From Curtobacterium sp. UCD-KPL2560 (GTDB lineage: Bacteria > Actinomycetota > Actinomycetes > Actinomycetales > Microbacteriaceae): 45,272 nucleotides of DNA. The stretch is taken from NCBI RefSeq assembly GCF_001705035.1, contig NZ_MCIG01000017.1:1-45272 (forward strand). The letters are read 5' to 3'. A program made the translations under genes and the position numbers. Positions within the stretch are counted from its first letter, which is position 1, and each line of letters begins with the position of its first letter. The notes beneath the pieces were generated by a model that was not told the DNA's origin, did no database searches, and saw only the letters and a list, made by a program, of their open reading frames with translations. Of this stretch, positions 1 to 8,983 are shown piece by piece.

Positions 1-105
1 CTCCGCGACCTCGCGCGGCCACGGCCCCCGGCGAGCGACACCCACCCCGCCGCCGACCCCGCGACCCCGCGCGAGCACGGCTCGCTCCGCACCCGTGGAC
101 GCACC
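1..105. other. left edge, upstream of the M13 peptidase gene
   Basis: No gene can be assigned. Two forward frames are open from the window edge: one runs into the peptidase frame, and another stops at TGA 107-109 and could be the 3' end of a preceding gene. The stretch is Pro/Arg/Ala-rich when translated and gives no recognisable family. Confidence 0.3.
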
Positions 106-123
106 GTGACTATCGTGGAACGC

Positions 124-2088
124 ATGACCGACGTCGCACGTAGCTCCGGGATCCACACCGACGAACTCGACACCGCGGTCCGCCCGCAGGACGACCTCTA
201 CCGCCACGTCAACGGCTCGTGGATCGCCGCGACACCGATCCCCGACGACAAGGCCCGGTACGGCTCGTTCACGGTCCTCGCCGAGGCCGCCGAGGAAGCG
301 GTCCGCGCGATCGTCGAGCGCTCGCAGCAGGCCGCCCCGGGCACCGAGGAGCGCAAGGTCGGCGACCTCTACACGTCCTTCATGGACGAGCACCGCCTCG
401 AGGAGCTCGGCACCGGCCCGATCGACCCGCTGCTCGGCGAGGTCGACGCGGTCGAGACGCCCGACGACGTCATCCGCCTGGTGGGTCGCTTCGAGCGGCT
501 CGGGCTGCCCGGCTTCGTGCAGCTCTTCGTCGACAACGACCCGGGCGACCCCGAGTCGTACGTCGTCTTCCTCGAGCAGTCCGGCCTCGGCCTGCCCGAC
601 GAGTCCTACTACCGCGAGGAGCGCTTCGCCGACATCCGTGCGAAGTACCGGGAGTTCGTCGCCGCGATGTTCCCGCTCGCCGGGTTCGCCGACGCCGCGG
701 ACCGCACCGACGACGTGATCGCGCTCGAGAAGGCGCTCGCCGCGGTGCACTGGGACAACGTCGCGACCCGGGACAGCCAGAAGACCTACAACAAGATGCC
801 GTGGCACGAGGTCGCGGTGCTCGCCGAGGGCGCCGACCTGCACCTCTGGTGGGAGGCGATCGGCGCCCCGGCCGGCGCGTTCGAGACCGTCGTGGTCCGC
901 GAGCCGTCCTTCGTGACCGGCCTCGCCGAGCTCCTGCGCTCGCAGCCGGTGTCGGCCTGGAAGAACTGGCTGCGCTGGCAGGTGATCCGCGGTTCCGCGG
1001 CCTACCTGACGACCGCGCTCTCGGCGACGAACTTCTCGTTCTACGGGACGGCTCTCACCGGTGCCCCGAAGCAGCGCGAGCGGTGGAAGCGCGGCGTCTC
1101 GCTCGTCGAGGGCGCGATGGGCGAGGCCGTCGGTCGGATCTACGTGCAGGAGCACTTCGACGAGACCTCGAAGGCGAAGATGGACGACCTCGTCGCCAAC
1201 CTCGTCGAGGCCTACCGTCAGAGCATCACGGCCCTCGACTGGATGACCGACGAGACCCGTGCCCGTGCGCTCGACAAGCTCCACAAGTTCACGCCGAAGA
1301 TCGGGTACCCCGTGCGGTGGCGCGACTACTCCGCACTGACCGTCGACCCGGAGGACCTGCTCGGCAACGTCCGGGCCGTCGCGTCGTTCCAGGTGGACCG
1401 CGAGCTCGGCAAGATCGGCAAGCCGATCGACCGCGACGAGTGGTTCATGACGCCGCAGACGATCAACGCGTACTACAACCCGGGCTTCAACGAGATCGTG
1501 TTCCCCGCGGCGATCCTGCAGTTCCCGTTCTTCGACGCCGACCGCGACGCCGCCGCGAACTACGGGGCCATCGGTGCGGTCATCGGGCACGAGATCGGCC
1601 ACGGCTTCGACGACCAGGGCTCGCAGTACGACGGCGACGGCCGGCTCGAGAACTGGTGGACCGAGGCCGACCGCGCCGCGTTCGAGGAGCGCACGAAGGC
1701 CCTGATCGCGCAGTACGACGCCCTCGTCCCGACCGAGGTGCCCGACGGCCACGTCAACGGTGCCCTGACGATCGGCGAGAACATCGGCGACCTCGGCGGC
1801 CTGTCGATCGCGTGGAAGGCGTACCTGCTCTCGCTCGACGGCCAGGAGCCGCCGGTCGTCGACGGCCTGAGCGGTGCCGAGCGCTTCTTCCTCAGCTGGG
1901 CGCAGGCCTGGCGCATGGCGATCCGTCCGGAGGAGGCCGCGCGCCTGCTCTCGATCGACCCGCACTCGCCGACGGAGTTCCGTTGCAACCAGGTCGTCCG
2001 CAACATCGACGGCTTCTACGAGGCCTTCGGCGTCACGGAGCAGGACGCGATGTACCTCGACCCCGCCGAGCGCGTCGCCATCTGGTGA
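124..2088 (+). CDS. M13 family zinc metallopeptidase (neprilysin/PepO-like)
   Basis: The product is a 654-residue zinc endopeptidase of the neprilysin/PepO family, which cleaves short peptides. The zinc site HEIGH lies at residues 489-493 (H489, E490, H493). The third ligand Glu is in GENIGDLGG at about residue 552. The family C-terminal block with CNQVVRN and a conserved Cys is present. The length matches bacterial M13 enzymes. No signal peptide is seen, so it is probably cytosolic. ATG 124 was chosen because it opens the family-like N-terminus; an in-frame GTG at 106 would add six residues. The stop overlaps the next ATG (ATGA at 2088), which suggests co-translation with the downstream gene. 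Confidence 0.93.
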   Translation: MTDVARSSGIHTDELDTAVRPQDDLYRHVNGSWIAATPIPDDKARYGSFTVLAEAAEEAVRAIVERSQQAAPGTEERKVGDLYTSFMDEHRLEELGTGPIDPLLGEVDAVETPDDVIRLVGRFERLGLPGFVQLFVDNDPGDPESYVVFLEQSGLGLPDESYYREERFADIRAKYREFVAAMFPLAGFADAADRTDDVIALEKALAAVHWDNVATRDSQKTYNKMPWHEVAVLAEGADLHLWWEAIGAPAGAFETVVVREPSFVTGLAELLRSQPVSAWKNWLRWQVIRGSAAYLTTALSATNFSFYGTALTGAPKQRERWKRGVSLVEGAMGEAVGRIYVQEHFDETSKAKMDDLVANLVEAYRQSITALDWMTDETRARALDKLHKFTPKIGYPVRWRDYSALTVDPEDLLGNVRAVASFQVDRELGKIGKPIDRDEWFMTPQTINAYYNPGFNEIVFPAAILQFPFFDADRDAAANYGAIGAVIGHEIGHGFDDQGSQYDGDGRLENWWTEADRAAFEERTKALIAQYDALVPTEVPDGHVNGALTIGENIGDLGGLSIAWKAYLLSLDGQEPPVVDGLSGAERFFLSWAQAWRMAIRPEEAARLLSIDPHSPTEFRCNQVVRNIDGFYEAFGVTEQDAMYLDPAERVAIW

Positions 2089-3098
2089 TGACCGAGCCCG
2101 ACGGGCCGCCCGCCCCCGAGCACGCCGACCAGCCCGGACACCGGTCCGACCCCTCGGCCGCCCCGGGCCCGGTCGCACCACGCCGTCCGCGTCGCCGACA
2201 CCAGGTCGGCGACGCGGACGGCGCGCGTGCGCGCGGCGGACGGCACCGCGGCGGCGTGGACGAGCGCTTCGGGGCCACCCTGGAGGCGCTGGGCACGATC
2301 GCACGTGAGGGTGCGTCCGTCAGCGCCTCCGTGATCGACACCTCGACGGGCCGCGCGCTGCTGGCGGTCGACGACACGCTCGTGCTGCCGGCGGCGAGCC
2401 TGGGCCGCGTGCTGCTGCTCATCGAGACCGCGGTGCAGCTCGAGGACGGCCGCCTGCACGGCGACCGGTTGCAGCGCATGGCCAGGGACACCGCGACCGG
2501 CGCCGGTCTGTGGCAGTTCCTGCAGGAGCCGACGATGCAGGTCCCGGACCTGGCGACCCTCGTCGGTGCGACGGCGGACTCGTGGGCGATGAACGCGCTG
2601 CTGTCCACCGTCGGCATCGACGCCGTCCGTCGTCGTGCCGAGGCGCTGGGCATCGAGCGGACCGCCCTGATCGACCGGGTCCGCGACCGCCGCGGACCGG
2701 ACGACGCCCCGGACGCCTCGGTGGCCCCGACCGGTGAGCTGAGCTGGCTGATGCGGGGGCTGGCGCTCGGCGAGGTCGTCGACGAGGCGGTCTCGAACCG
2801 GGTGCTCGGGTGGCTGTCCCTCGCGAGCGACCTGTCACTCGTCGCGGGCTCCTTCGGACTCGACCCGCTGGCGCACCGCGCGCTCGACCACGGGCTGCAG
2901 GCGGTCGTGGTGACCGGTTCGTCGACCGGTGTCCGGGCGGAGGCGGGCATTCTCCGCGGGCCGGGGTCGTCGGTGAGCTACGCCGTCGCGGTCACGTTCG
3001 ACGACGCCTCGCTGCAGCGGCGCCTCGCGGTGGTCGAGGCCCTGCGGACGATGGGCACCGAGGTGCTCGAGGCCGTGCACGCCCCGTCGTACCGCTGA
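2088..3098 (+). CDS. serine hydrolase/class A beta-lactamase-like protein, catalytic residues altered
   Basis: This 336-residue protein has a disordered, Arg/Pro-rich first 55 residues and then a fold resembling class A beta-lactamase/serine hydrolases. The block around residues 100-125 corresponds to the SxxK helix, but reads S104-L-G-R107, so the general-base Lys is replaced by Arg. S165 and N169 sit where the SDN loop is expected. The usual KTG motif appears as STG near residue 285. I therefore infer a non-catalytic or altered member. It is translationally coupled to the M13 peptidase by a 4-nt overlap. No signal peptide is visible. Confidence 0.72.
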   Translation: MTEPDGPPAPEHADQPGHRSDPSAAPGPVAPRRPRRRHQVGDADGARARGGRHRGGVDERFGATLEALGTIAREGASVSASVIDTSTGRALLAVDDTLVLPAASLGRVLLLIETAVQLEDGRLHGDRLQRMARDTATGAGLWQFLQEPTMQVPDLATLVGATADSWAMNALLSTVGIDAVRRRAEALGIERTALIDRVRDRRGPDDAPDASVAPTGELSWLMRGLALGEVVDEAVSNRVLGWLSLASDLSLVAGSFGLDPLAHRALDHGLQAVVVTGSSTGVRAEAGILRGPGSSVSYAVAVTFDDASLQRRLAVVEALRTMGTEVLEAVHAPSYR

Positions 3099-3202
3099 CG
3101 CGCTCCTCGGGACCACGCGGCGCGGGCCCGATGCGCCCACGCGGTGCCGCCCGGTGCGACCCCGTGACGCAGCGATCCGTCCGGCCGCCGGGGCCACCCG
3201 GG

Positions 3203-3871
3203 TCAGTCGGTCGCCTGCCCCTCGGGCACGAGCCCCTGCACCTGCAGCAGGGCCGCCGACGCCGACGCGCACGCCGTGTACCCGCTGGCCGGCACGAACA
3301 GCGACGCCGTCGACCCGGGCGGGTACACGCGGAACCCGTCTGCGGCGGTCGGCGTGCACTCCGACGGCGGGTAGTCCTGCGCGTTCGCGATCTTCAGCGG
3401 CGCGACGGCCGTCTGCCCGGGCTGCAGGGTGACCGTGGGGTGCGCCGAGGACCGGTCCTGTCCTGCGGCGGCACCGATCTGGGCGCCGTCGCCGTCCCCG
3501 ACGAAGGAGACGCCCGGCCAGCCCTGCAGGGTGCACGCCGCGGAGCCGGTGTTCCGCAGGGTCAGGTGGATGATCGTGCTGCCCGCGGCCCCGCCGCTGC
3601 CCGCCGCGGTCCCGCCGGCGAGCGACGCGGTCGTGCACCGACCGTCCCCGGCGGCGCTGCCCCCGCCAGCCCCGCTCGCGGGCGTCGCGGCTGCGGAGCC
3701 CGCGTTCGACGTGGGGACGGCGGACGACGGGTCACCCGAGGCCCTGGGGCTGCTCGACGGGCTGACCGTGCCGACCGGCGGCGTGGTGTCGGCCGAGCAC
3801 CCGGCCAGACCGACGACGGCGAGCAGCCCCACGGCGGCGAGGGCGGTGTGCTGGACGATCCCGTGACGCAT
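3203..3871 (-). CDS. DUF4232 domain lipoprotein
   Basis: The product is a 222-residue predicted lipoprotein. A short charged start and hydrophobic segment end in the lipobox VGLAGC at about residue 25. A long Ser/Thr/Pro/Gly/Ala linker then leads to a C-terminal domain with the DUF4232 pattern, including LRNTG, C-x-LQGWPGV and late Cys residues (C near 138, 172 and 204) likely to form disulfides. Such proteins are anchored outside the membrane; their role is not known. It converges with the preceding gene, with about 100 bp between the stops. Confidence 0.8.
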   Translation of the reverse strand: MRHGIVQHTALAAVGLLAVVGLAGCSADTTPPVGTVSPSSSPRASGDPSSAVPTSNAGSAAATPASGAGGGSAAGDGRCTTASLAGGTAAGSGGAAGSTIIHLTLRNTGSAACTLQGWPGVSFVGDGDGAQIGAAAGQDRSSAHPTVTLQPGQTAVAPLKIANAQDYPPSECTPTAADGFRVYPPGSTASLFVPASGYTACASASAALLQVQGLVPEGQATD

Positions 3872-3979
3872 GGCCCCACGCAACACCCGCTCCGGGGGAC
3901 ACGTCTCGGTGAGCGTCCAGCCGCGCCGAGGATGCTCGCGGGGAACACCAGCCAGCACCACGAGCGACGGAGGTCGGAC

Positions 3980-4258
3980 ATGGCAGGCAAGCACGAGCAG
4001 GCACGCGGCGACGAGGGCCGGGCGGACGGGGTCGAGACCCACGCCGGCGCCTACACGGACAGCGTCATCCCGGGCGACGAGCACGTCACCTCGACGGAGC
4101 CCGCCGGCGAGTTCGTCTCGAGCGACATCCCCGGCGACGACCGTCCCGAGGGTGCGGGCGGCGCCGACGCGGGCGAGTACGTCGAGTCGGACATCCCCGG
4201 CGAGGCCGAGCCGACGCCGTCGGGCGAGACCGGCCACTACGTCGACAAGGACCAGTAG
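3980..4258 (+). CDS. small acidic repeat protein (AG-aromatic...SxIPG repeats)
   Basis: This 92-residue, strongly acidic protein was not matched to a named family. After a charged N-terminus it carries four degenerate units of the type A-G-x-(Y/F)-(V/T)-x-S-x-I-P-G-(D/E), starting near residues 23, 44, 66 and 84; the last is cut short as GHYVDKDQ. It has no membrane segment or signal peptide and is probably disordered. A good ribosome-binding site (GGAGG) lies 5 nt upstream of ATG 3980. G/C bias at third positions supports real coding. Function is unknown. Confidence 0.72.
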   Translation: MAGKHEQARGDEGRADGVETHAGAYTDSVIPGDEHVTSTEPAGEFVSSDIPGDDRPEGAGGADAGEYVESDIPGEAEPTPSGETGHYVDKDQ

Positions 4259-4265
4259 CAGCCGG

Positions 4266-4284
4266 ACTCCTCGGACCGAGGAGT
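4266..4284. terminator. bidirectional terminator-like hairpin
   Basis: A perfect inverted repeat, ACTCCTCGG-A-CCGAGGAGT, fills the gap between the converging stop codons of the repeat protein and the NUDIX gene. Its position and symmetry fit a shared intrinsic terminator, although the T tract is only two bases. Confidence 0.65.
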
Positions 4285-4683
4285 TCAGTCCACCAGGCCG
4301 GCGGCGACCAGCCGGCGGAGCGTCTCGACGCCCGCCGGCGGGCACCGGTCCGCGTCTGCCGAGGTGACCCACTCCACCTCGTCGACCTCTGCGGAGGCGA
4401 CGGGCGAGGCGGAGTCGGTCGCGCCTCCGGGCCGGACCAGGAAGAGCGCCATCGCGACCATCGTGCCGGGCGCCTGCCCGTGCGCGGGTTCGGTGACGGT
4501 GCCGAACGGCTCGACGTCGGACGGCTCCAGGCGCAGGCCGGTCTCCTCGTGGGCCTCGCGCAGCGCGGCCTGCACGTCGCTCTCGTGCGGCTCCGCCTTG
4601 CCGCCGGGCAGGTAGAGCACGTCGCGCGCCCGCGCGCGCACCATGAGCACGCGTCGGTCGCGGACCAGCAGCACCGCGCTCAC
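4285..4683 (-). CDS. NUDIX hydrolase
   Basis: This 132-residue single-domain protein carries a full Nudix box: G-x5-E-x7-REAHEETGL, starting at residue 28. The Glu residues of REAHEETG would bind the catalytic divalent metal. The family hydrolyses nucleoside diphosphates linked to another moiety; the substrate cannot be read from sequence. The GTG start is directly at the first beta strand, and no earlier start exists in the short 29-bp gap behind hemA on the same strand, so it may be co-transcribed with hemA. Confidence 0.9.
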   Translation of the reverse strand: MSAVLLVRDRRVLMVRARARDVLYLPGGKAEPHESDVQAALREAHEETGLRLEPSDVEPFGTVTEPAHGQAPGTMVAMALFLVRPGGATDSASPVASAEVDEVEWVTSADADRCPPAGVETLRRLVAAGLVD

Positions 4684-4712
4684 GCGCAGCGTGGGCGGAC
4701 CGGCCTGGAGGC

Positions 4713-6041
4713 TCAGCTCGCGTCCGCCTCGTCGTTACGGTCCGACGCGGCCCGCTCGGGCGCGGTGCGCTCCGCGAGCGGCACGACGGGGGACGGCACC
4801 CCCGCCTCGGGCTCGGGGCGCACACCGTAGAGGGCGTCGAGCGCGCCGACGAACTCCTCGCCGCGTCCGGCGCGGCCGAGCTCCCGGGCGCGGACCGAGG
4901 GGCGGTGCAGCAGGACGCCGACGAGGTGCCGGAGCGCGCGCTCGGTCTGCTCGAGCGACTCCGGGTCGGTGTCCCGGCGCTTCGCCCGCTCGATCTCGTC
5001 GTCGAGGATGTCGAACACGTGCTTGCGGAAGGCCACGAGCGCGGGGGTGGTCGACTGTTCCAGGGCTTGGGCGCGGAAGCGGGACACGGCGTCGTCGACC
5101 ATCGCGCGGGCCTCGGACTCGGCGTTCAGCTCGGCGATCGGCGCGTGGATGCTGATCGTCTCGAGGTCGAGGAGCTCGACGCCGTCGACGGCCGCGGCGT
5201 CGGGGTCGACGTTGCGGGGGAGCCCGAGGTCGATGACGATGCGGCGCACGCCGTCGTCGAGGTCGGCGGGTTCGACGACCGGGACCTCGCTGGACGTGCA
5301 CGTGATGACGACGTCGCTCGCGGCGATCGCCTGGCGCAGGTCGGTCGCGGCGACGAGGTCGTGCTTCGCGGCGAACCACGGCGCGCGGCCCGACGGCGAG
5401 AAGACCTGGATGTGCACGGCGCCGCGGTCGCGCAGGGCGGCGATGGTCGTGGCGGCGTAGCTGCCGGTGCCGACGAGCAGCACCCGGGTGCGCGCCCAGT
5501 CGGTGATCCGGGACGAGGCGAGCTCGAGGCCGAGGCGCACGAGCGAGCGCCCGGCGGCACCGATGCGGGTCCGGGTCTTGACGCCCCGGGACGTGTGCGC
5601 GGCCTCCTGGAAGAGCCGCTCGAGCTCCGAGGTGGTGGTGCCGTTCGCGCGAGCGTCCTCGAGCGCGCGCCGGACCTGGCCGGAGATCTCGGTCTCGCCG
5701 ACGACGACCGACTCGAGGCCGCTCGACACCGCGAACAGGTGCTGCACGAGGTCCTTGCCCCCGAGCACCTGGACGGAGCCCGCGACCTCGGCGGGCACGA
5801 GGTCGCTGGCGGTGGCGACGGCGTCGACGGTGGCCGACACGGCGGAGTCGCGGTCGTCCCCCGCGATGTCGAGGTAGGCCTCGAAGCGGTTGCAGGTGGC
5901 GAGGACGACGGCCCCGTCGAGCACGTCGGAGTCCGTCACGAGACGGCTCGCGGCGGTCGGTGCGCCGATGCTCAGTCGCTCCAGGAGGTCGAAGCTGGCG
6001 TTGCGGTGCGACGCCGTGAGACAGATGAGCACGTCTTCCAT
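4713..6041 (-). CDS. hemA: glutamyl-tRNA reductase
   Basis: HemA (442 aa) reduces glutamyl-tRNA(Glu) with NADPH to glutamate-1-semialdehyde, the first committed step of the C5 tetrapyrrole route. The active-site TCNRFE places the nucleophile Cys at residue 50, and GLESVVVGETEISGQ follows at 109-122. The NADPH-binding GTGSY motif is near residue 185, followed by the dimerisation helices. ATG 6041 was chosen because MEDVLICLTASHRNAS matches the family N-terminus; an in-frame GTG at 6062 would extend it by seven residues. It is divergent from hemE across about 80 bp, so the two promoters are back to back. Confidence 0.96.
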   Translation of the reverse strand: MEDVLICLTASHRNASFDLLERLSIGAPTAASRLVTDSDVLDGAVVLATCNRFEAYLDIAGDDRDSAVSATVDAVATASDLVPAEVAGSVQVLGGKDLVQHLFAVSSGLESVVVGETEISGQVRRALEDARANGTTTSELERLFQEAAHTSRGVKTRTRIGAAGRSLVRLGLELASSRITDWARTRVLLVGTGSYAATTIAALRDRGAVHIQVFSPSGRAPWFAAKHDLVAATDLRQAIAASDVVITCTSSEVPVVEPADLDDGVRRIVIDLGLPRNVDPDAAAVDGVELLDLETISIHAPIAELNAESEARAMVDDAVSRFRAQALEQSTTPALVAFRKHVFDILDDEIERAKRRDTDPESLEQTERALRHLVGVLLHRPSVRARELGRAGRGEEFVGALDALYGVRPEPEAGVPSPVVPLAERTAPERAASDRNDEADAS

Positions 6042-6121
6042 CGTAACCCGCGATCGCTCCACGGGCTGTTCGCTGACCGCGTGCTCATGGACACCCTCGC
6101 CTCCGATGGGAGAATCGTCCG
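6042..6121. promoter_or_regulatory. divergent hemA/hemE promoter region
   Basis: This 80-bp gap separates the starts of hemA (minus) and hemE (plus), so both promoters must lie here or just inside the genes. A GGGAG ribosome-binding site is visible about 9 nt before the hemE GTG. No clear operator palindrome was found. Confidence 0.5.
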
Positions 6122-7276
6122 GTGACCGACGCGCCGACCTCCGCCCTGCCCGACACCCACCCGCTCGTGACCGGTCGGACCGCGCAGTCGCCGCTCGTCC
6201 GGGCGCTGCGCGGGGACCGGCCGGAGACGCTGCCGGTGTGGTTCATGCGCCAAGCCGGTCGGTCGCTGCCGGAGTACCGCGACCTGCGCGTCGGCACCGC
6301 GATGCTCGACGCGTGCCTCGACCCGGCGCTGGCCTCCGAGATCACGCTCCAGCCGGTCCGGCGGCACGGGGTCGACGCGGGCATCTTCTTCAGCGACATC
6401 GTCGTGCCGATCAAGCTCGCGGGCGTCGACGTCGAGATCGTCCCCGGCCGCGGTCCGGTGCTCGGCTCCCCGATCCGCACGGCCGCCGACGTGGCCGCCC
6501 TCGCACCGCTCGAGCCGGACGCCCTCGCGCCGATCACCGAGGCCGTGCAGCGCACCGTCGAACAGCTCGGCGACACCCCGCTGATCGGCTTCGCGGGCGC
6601 GCCCTTCACCCTCGCCGCCTACCTCGTCGAGGGTGGCCCGTCGAAGGACCACATCCGCGCCCGCACGCTCATGCACGCCGACCCGGAGACCTGGGCGCGC
6701 CTGCTCGACTGGGCCGCCGGCGTCTCCGGGGCCTTCCTCCGCGCGCAGGTCACCGCCGGCGCCTCGGCCGCGCAGCTGTTCGACTCGTGGGTCGGGTCGC
6801 TCTCGCGCGCCGACTACGTCGCGTCGGTCGCCCCGCACTCGGCGACGGCCCTCGGGCACGTTGCCGACCTCGGCGTCCCGCGCATCCACTTCGGCGTCGG
6901 CAGCGGCGAGGTCCTGCACGAGATGACCACGCTCGGCGACCCGTCCGACACGGTCGCGGTGGACGCCGTCGGGGTCGACTGGCGCATCCCGCTCGACGAC
7001 GCCGTCCGCCGCGTCGGCCCGGGCGTCACCCTGCAGGGCAACATCGACCCGCCGATGCTGTCGGCACCGTGGGCGGTGCTCGAGGCCCACGTGCGCGACG
7101 TCGTGCGCCGCGGCGGGGCGGCACGAGCGCACGTCGTCAACCTCGGGCACGGTGTGCCCCCGGAGACCGACCCGACCGTGCTCACGCGCGTCGTCGAGTT
7201 GCTGCACTCCCTCGGTGACGGCACGGGGCTGGACGACGGCACGGGGCTCGGCACCACGGAGGGGGCCGCAGCGTGA
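6122..7276 (+). CDS. hemE: uroporphyrinogen decarboxylase
   Basis: HemE (384 aa) removes four carboxyl groups from uroporphyrinogen III to give coproporphyrinogen III. The signature PVWFMRQAGRSLPEYR lies at residues 38-53, with substrate-binding Arg residues. FFSDIVVP contains the conserved Asp at about 92. The GFAGAPFTLA block and the C-terminal NLGHGVPPETDP motif are also intact. It opens the plus-strand haem operon, with a good GGGAG ribosome-binding site before GTG 6122. Its stop overlaps the next start (GTGA at 7273). Confidence 0.97.
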   Translation: MTDAPTSALPDTHPLVTGRTAQSPLVRALRGDRPETLPVWFMRQAGRSLPEYRDLRVGTAMLDACLDPALASEITLQPVRRHGVDAGIFFSDIVVPIKLAGVDVEIVPGRGPVLGSPIRTAADVAALAPLEPDALAPITEAVQRTVEQLGDTPLIGFAGAPFTLAAYLVEGGPSKDHIRARTLMHADPETWARLLDWAAGVSGAFLRAQVTAGASAAQLFDSWVGSLSRADYVASVAPHSATALGHVADLGVPRIHFGVGSGEVLHEMTTLGDPSDTVAVDAVGVDWRIPLDDAVRRVGPGVTLQGNIDPPMLSAPWAVLEAHVRDVVRRGGAARAHVVNLGHGVPPETDPTVLTRVVELLHSLGDGTGLDDGTGLGTTEGAAA

Positions 7277-8631
7277 CCGACGTCGTGGTGGTCGGCGGCG
7301 GGGTCGCCGGCCTCGTGGTCGCGAGGGACCTCGCGAAGGGCGGCGCGCACGTGGTGCTCGTCGAGGCCGGGGACCGGCTCGGCGGGATGCTCCGCCGGCA
7401 CACCGTCGCGGGGCTCGACCTCGACATGGGCGCGGAGTCGTTCGCGACCCGGACCGACGCCGTCGCGCGGCTCGCGACCGAGCTCGGCCTCGGGAACGAC
7501 GTCGTGTCGCCGGACCCGCGCGGTGCGTGGCTGATGACCCGCGACGGCCGGACCGCCCCGATCCCGCAGACCGGGTTCCTCGGCATCCCCGGCACCCCGA
7601 TGGCCGCCGACGTGCTCGCCGTGGTCGGCCAGCGCGGGGGGCTGCGTGCCCAGATGGACGCGCTCCTGCCCTCGCCGGTCGGTGCGAAGGCGTCCTCGCT
7701 CGGCGAGCTCGTGCGCCGGCGGATGGGCGACCGCGTGCTCGACGACCTGGTCGTGCCCGTGGCCGGCGGGGTCTACTCGACGCACCCGGACCAGCTCGAC
7801 CCCGACCGTGTCGCCCCCGGGCTCCGGTCCGCCCTGCAACGCGAGGGGTCGCTCGCCCGCGCCGTCCTCGCCATGCGGGCCAAGGCGACGGCGGGCTCGG
7901 CCGTGCAGGGCATCCGCGGCGGCATCGTCCGCCTGGTCGACGAGCTCGTGGCCGACACCGAGACGTACGGCATCGAGGTCCGTCTGCACACCCGGGCGGT
8001 CGCCGTCGAGCGGAACGCCGTCGAGGTGGTCGGGCCCGACGGCACCCGCGAGCGCCTCCCCGCGCAGCACGTGCTGTCCTCGACCGCCGACCCCGCGCGC
8101 ACGGCCGCGCCGGACCGCACCGGGATCGAACTCGTCACGCTCGTGGTCGACCAGCCCGAGCTCGACGCCGGACCGCGCGGCACCGGGATGCTCGTCCACC
8201 CCGAGGCCCGCGACGTCGCCGCCAAGGCCCTCACCCACGCGACCGTGAAGTGGCCGTGGCTGGCCGAGGCCGCCGCCGGGCGCCACGTGCTCCGACTCAG
8301 CTACGCGACCGCTCCGGAGACCGCACCCGGTGCCCGTGGCGAGGAGACGGCGGGCGGGACCGGCGCGCCCGAGCCGGGGACGAGCCTCCCGGTCGACCCC
8401 ACGGACGCGACCGGCACCCGCGCCACCCGCGACGCCACCGCCCTGCTCGGCGTGCCCGTCACGCCGGACCGCGTGCTCGGCGCAGCGCGCGTCCGCTGGT
8501 ACGGACCGGACCTCACCGCGGCGGGCCTCGCCGAGGGGGTCGTCGGCATCGGCGAGACGACCTCCGGCCGCGGGCTCGCGGGCATCGTGCAGGCGGCCCG
8601 GGCGTCGGCTGCGCGCCTCCTGGATTCCTGA
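7273..8631 (+). CDS. hemY: coproporphyrinogen III/protoporphyrinogen oxidase (HemY/CgoX type)
   Basis: This 452-residue FAD enzyme of the HemY type starts with a dinucleotide-binding GGGVAGL at 8-14, followed by an acidic strand end at E31. The typical DMGAESFATR block follows near residue 55, and a C-terminal GIGETTSGRGLAGIVQAA motif completes the FAD site. Because hemQ and a Gram-positive type hemH lie in the same cluster, I infer it oxidises coproporphyrinogen III to coproporphyrin III (CgoX activity). A low-complexity Gly/Glu/Ala/Thr insertion lies near residue 355. It overlaps hemE by 4 nt. Confidence 0.93.
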   Translation: MTDVVVVGGGVAGLVVARDLAKGGAHVVLVEAGDRLGGMLRRHTVAGLDLDMGAESFATRTDAVARLATELGLGNDVVSPDPRGAWLMTRDGRTAPIPQTGFLGIPGTPMAADVLAVVGQRGGLRAQMDALLPSPVGAKASSLGELVRRRMGDRVLDDLVVPVAGGVYSTHPDQLDPDRVAPGLRSALQREGSLARAVLAMRAKATAGSAVQGIRGGIVRLVDELVADTETYGIEVRLHTRAVAVERNAVEVVGPDGTRERLPAQHVLSSTADPARTAAPDRTGIELVTLVVDQPELDAGPRGTGMLVHPEARDVAAKALTHATVKWPWLAEAAAGRHVLRLSYATAPETAPGARGEETAGGTGAPEPGTSLPVDPTDATGTRATRDATALLGVPVTPDRVLGAARVRWYGPDLTAAGLAEGVVGIGETTSGRGLAGIVQAARASAARLLDS

Positions 8632-8728
8632 GCGGACCGGAGACCGGCCGAGGGCTACTGTGGTGGGACGCCGGACGTATTCCGATCGGCGCATGACACC
8701 GCACACCGAAACCTCGGAGGAACCGCAC

Positions 8729-8983
8729 ATGCGAGGCAAGCTCCTTTTCGTCGCCGGCGCCGCACTCGGGTACGTCCTGGGATCGCGAGCCGGACGGGCG
8801 CGGTACGAGCAGATCAAGACCGTCAGCGGCAAGGTCTGGAACAGCGACGGAGTCCAGAAGGGCGTGCACGTCGCCGAGGACTTCATCCAGGACAAGACCC
8901 CGGACGTCGCCGAGTTCGTCGGCGAGCAGACCAAGAAGGTCGTCCGCAAGGTCGCCCAGAAGAAGGACAGCAAGACCTCATGA
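8729..8983 (+). CDS. YtxH-like small membrane-anchored protein
   Basis: This 84-residue protein has an N-terminal hydrophobic segment (about residues 3-17, LLFVAGAALGYVLGSRAGR) followed by a basic/amphipathic helical tail ending KKDSKTS, the layout of YtxH-family envelope proteins. ATG 8729 is preceded at 8 nt by a strong CGGAGGA site, better than the upstream in-frame ATG at 8693. Its stop overlaps the next gene's start (ATGA at 8980). Its function is unknown; the position inside the haem cluster is recurrent context in related actinobacteria as far as I recall. Confidence 0.82.
   Translation: MRGKLLFVAGAALGYVLGSRAGRARYEQIKTVSGKVWNSDGVQKGVHVAEDFIQDKTPDVAEFVGEQTKKVVRKVAQKKDSKTS

Noticed and set aside
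219-2087. Long plus-strand frame opposite the M13 peptidase frame
   Set aside because: It is Arg/Pro/Gly-rich shadow translation of the peptidase gene; only its last part from ATG 2088 is a real gene.
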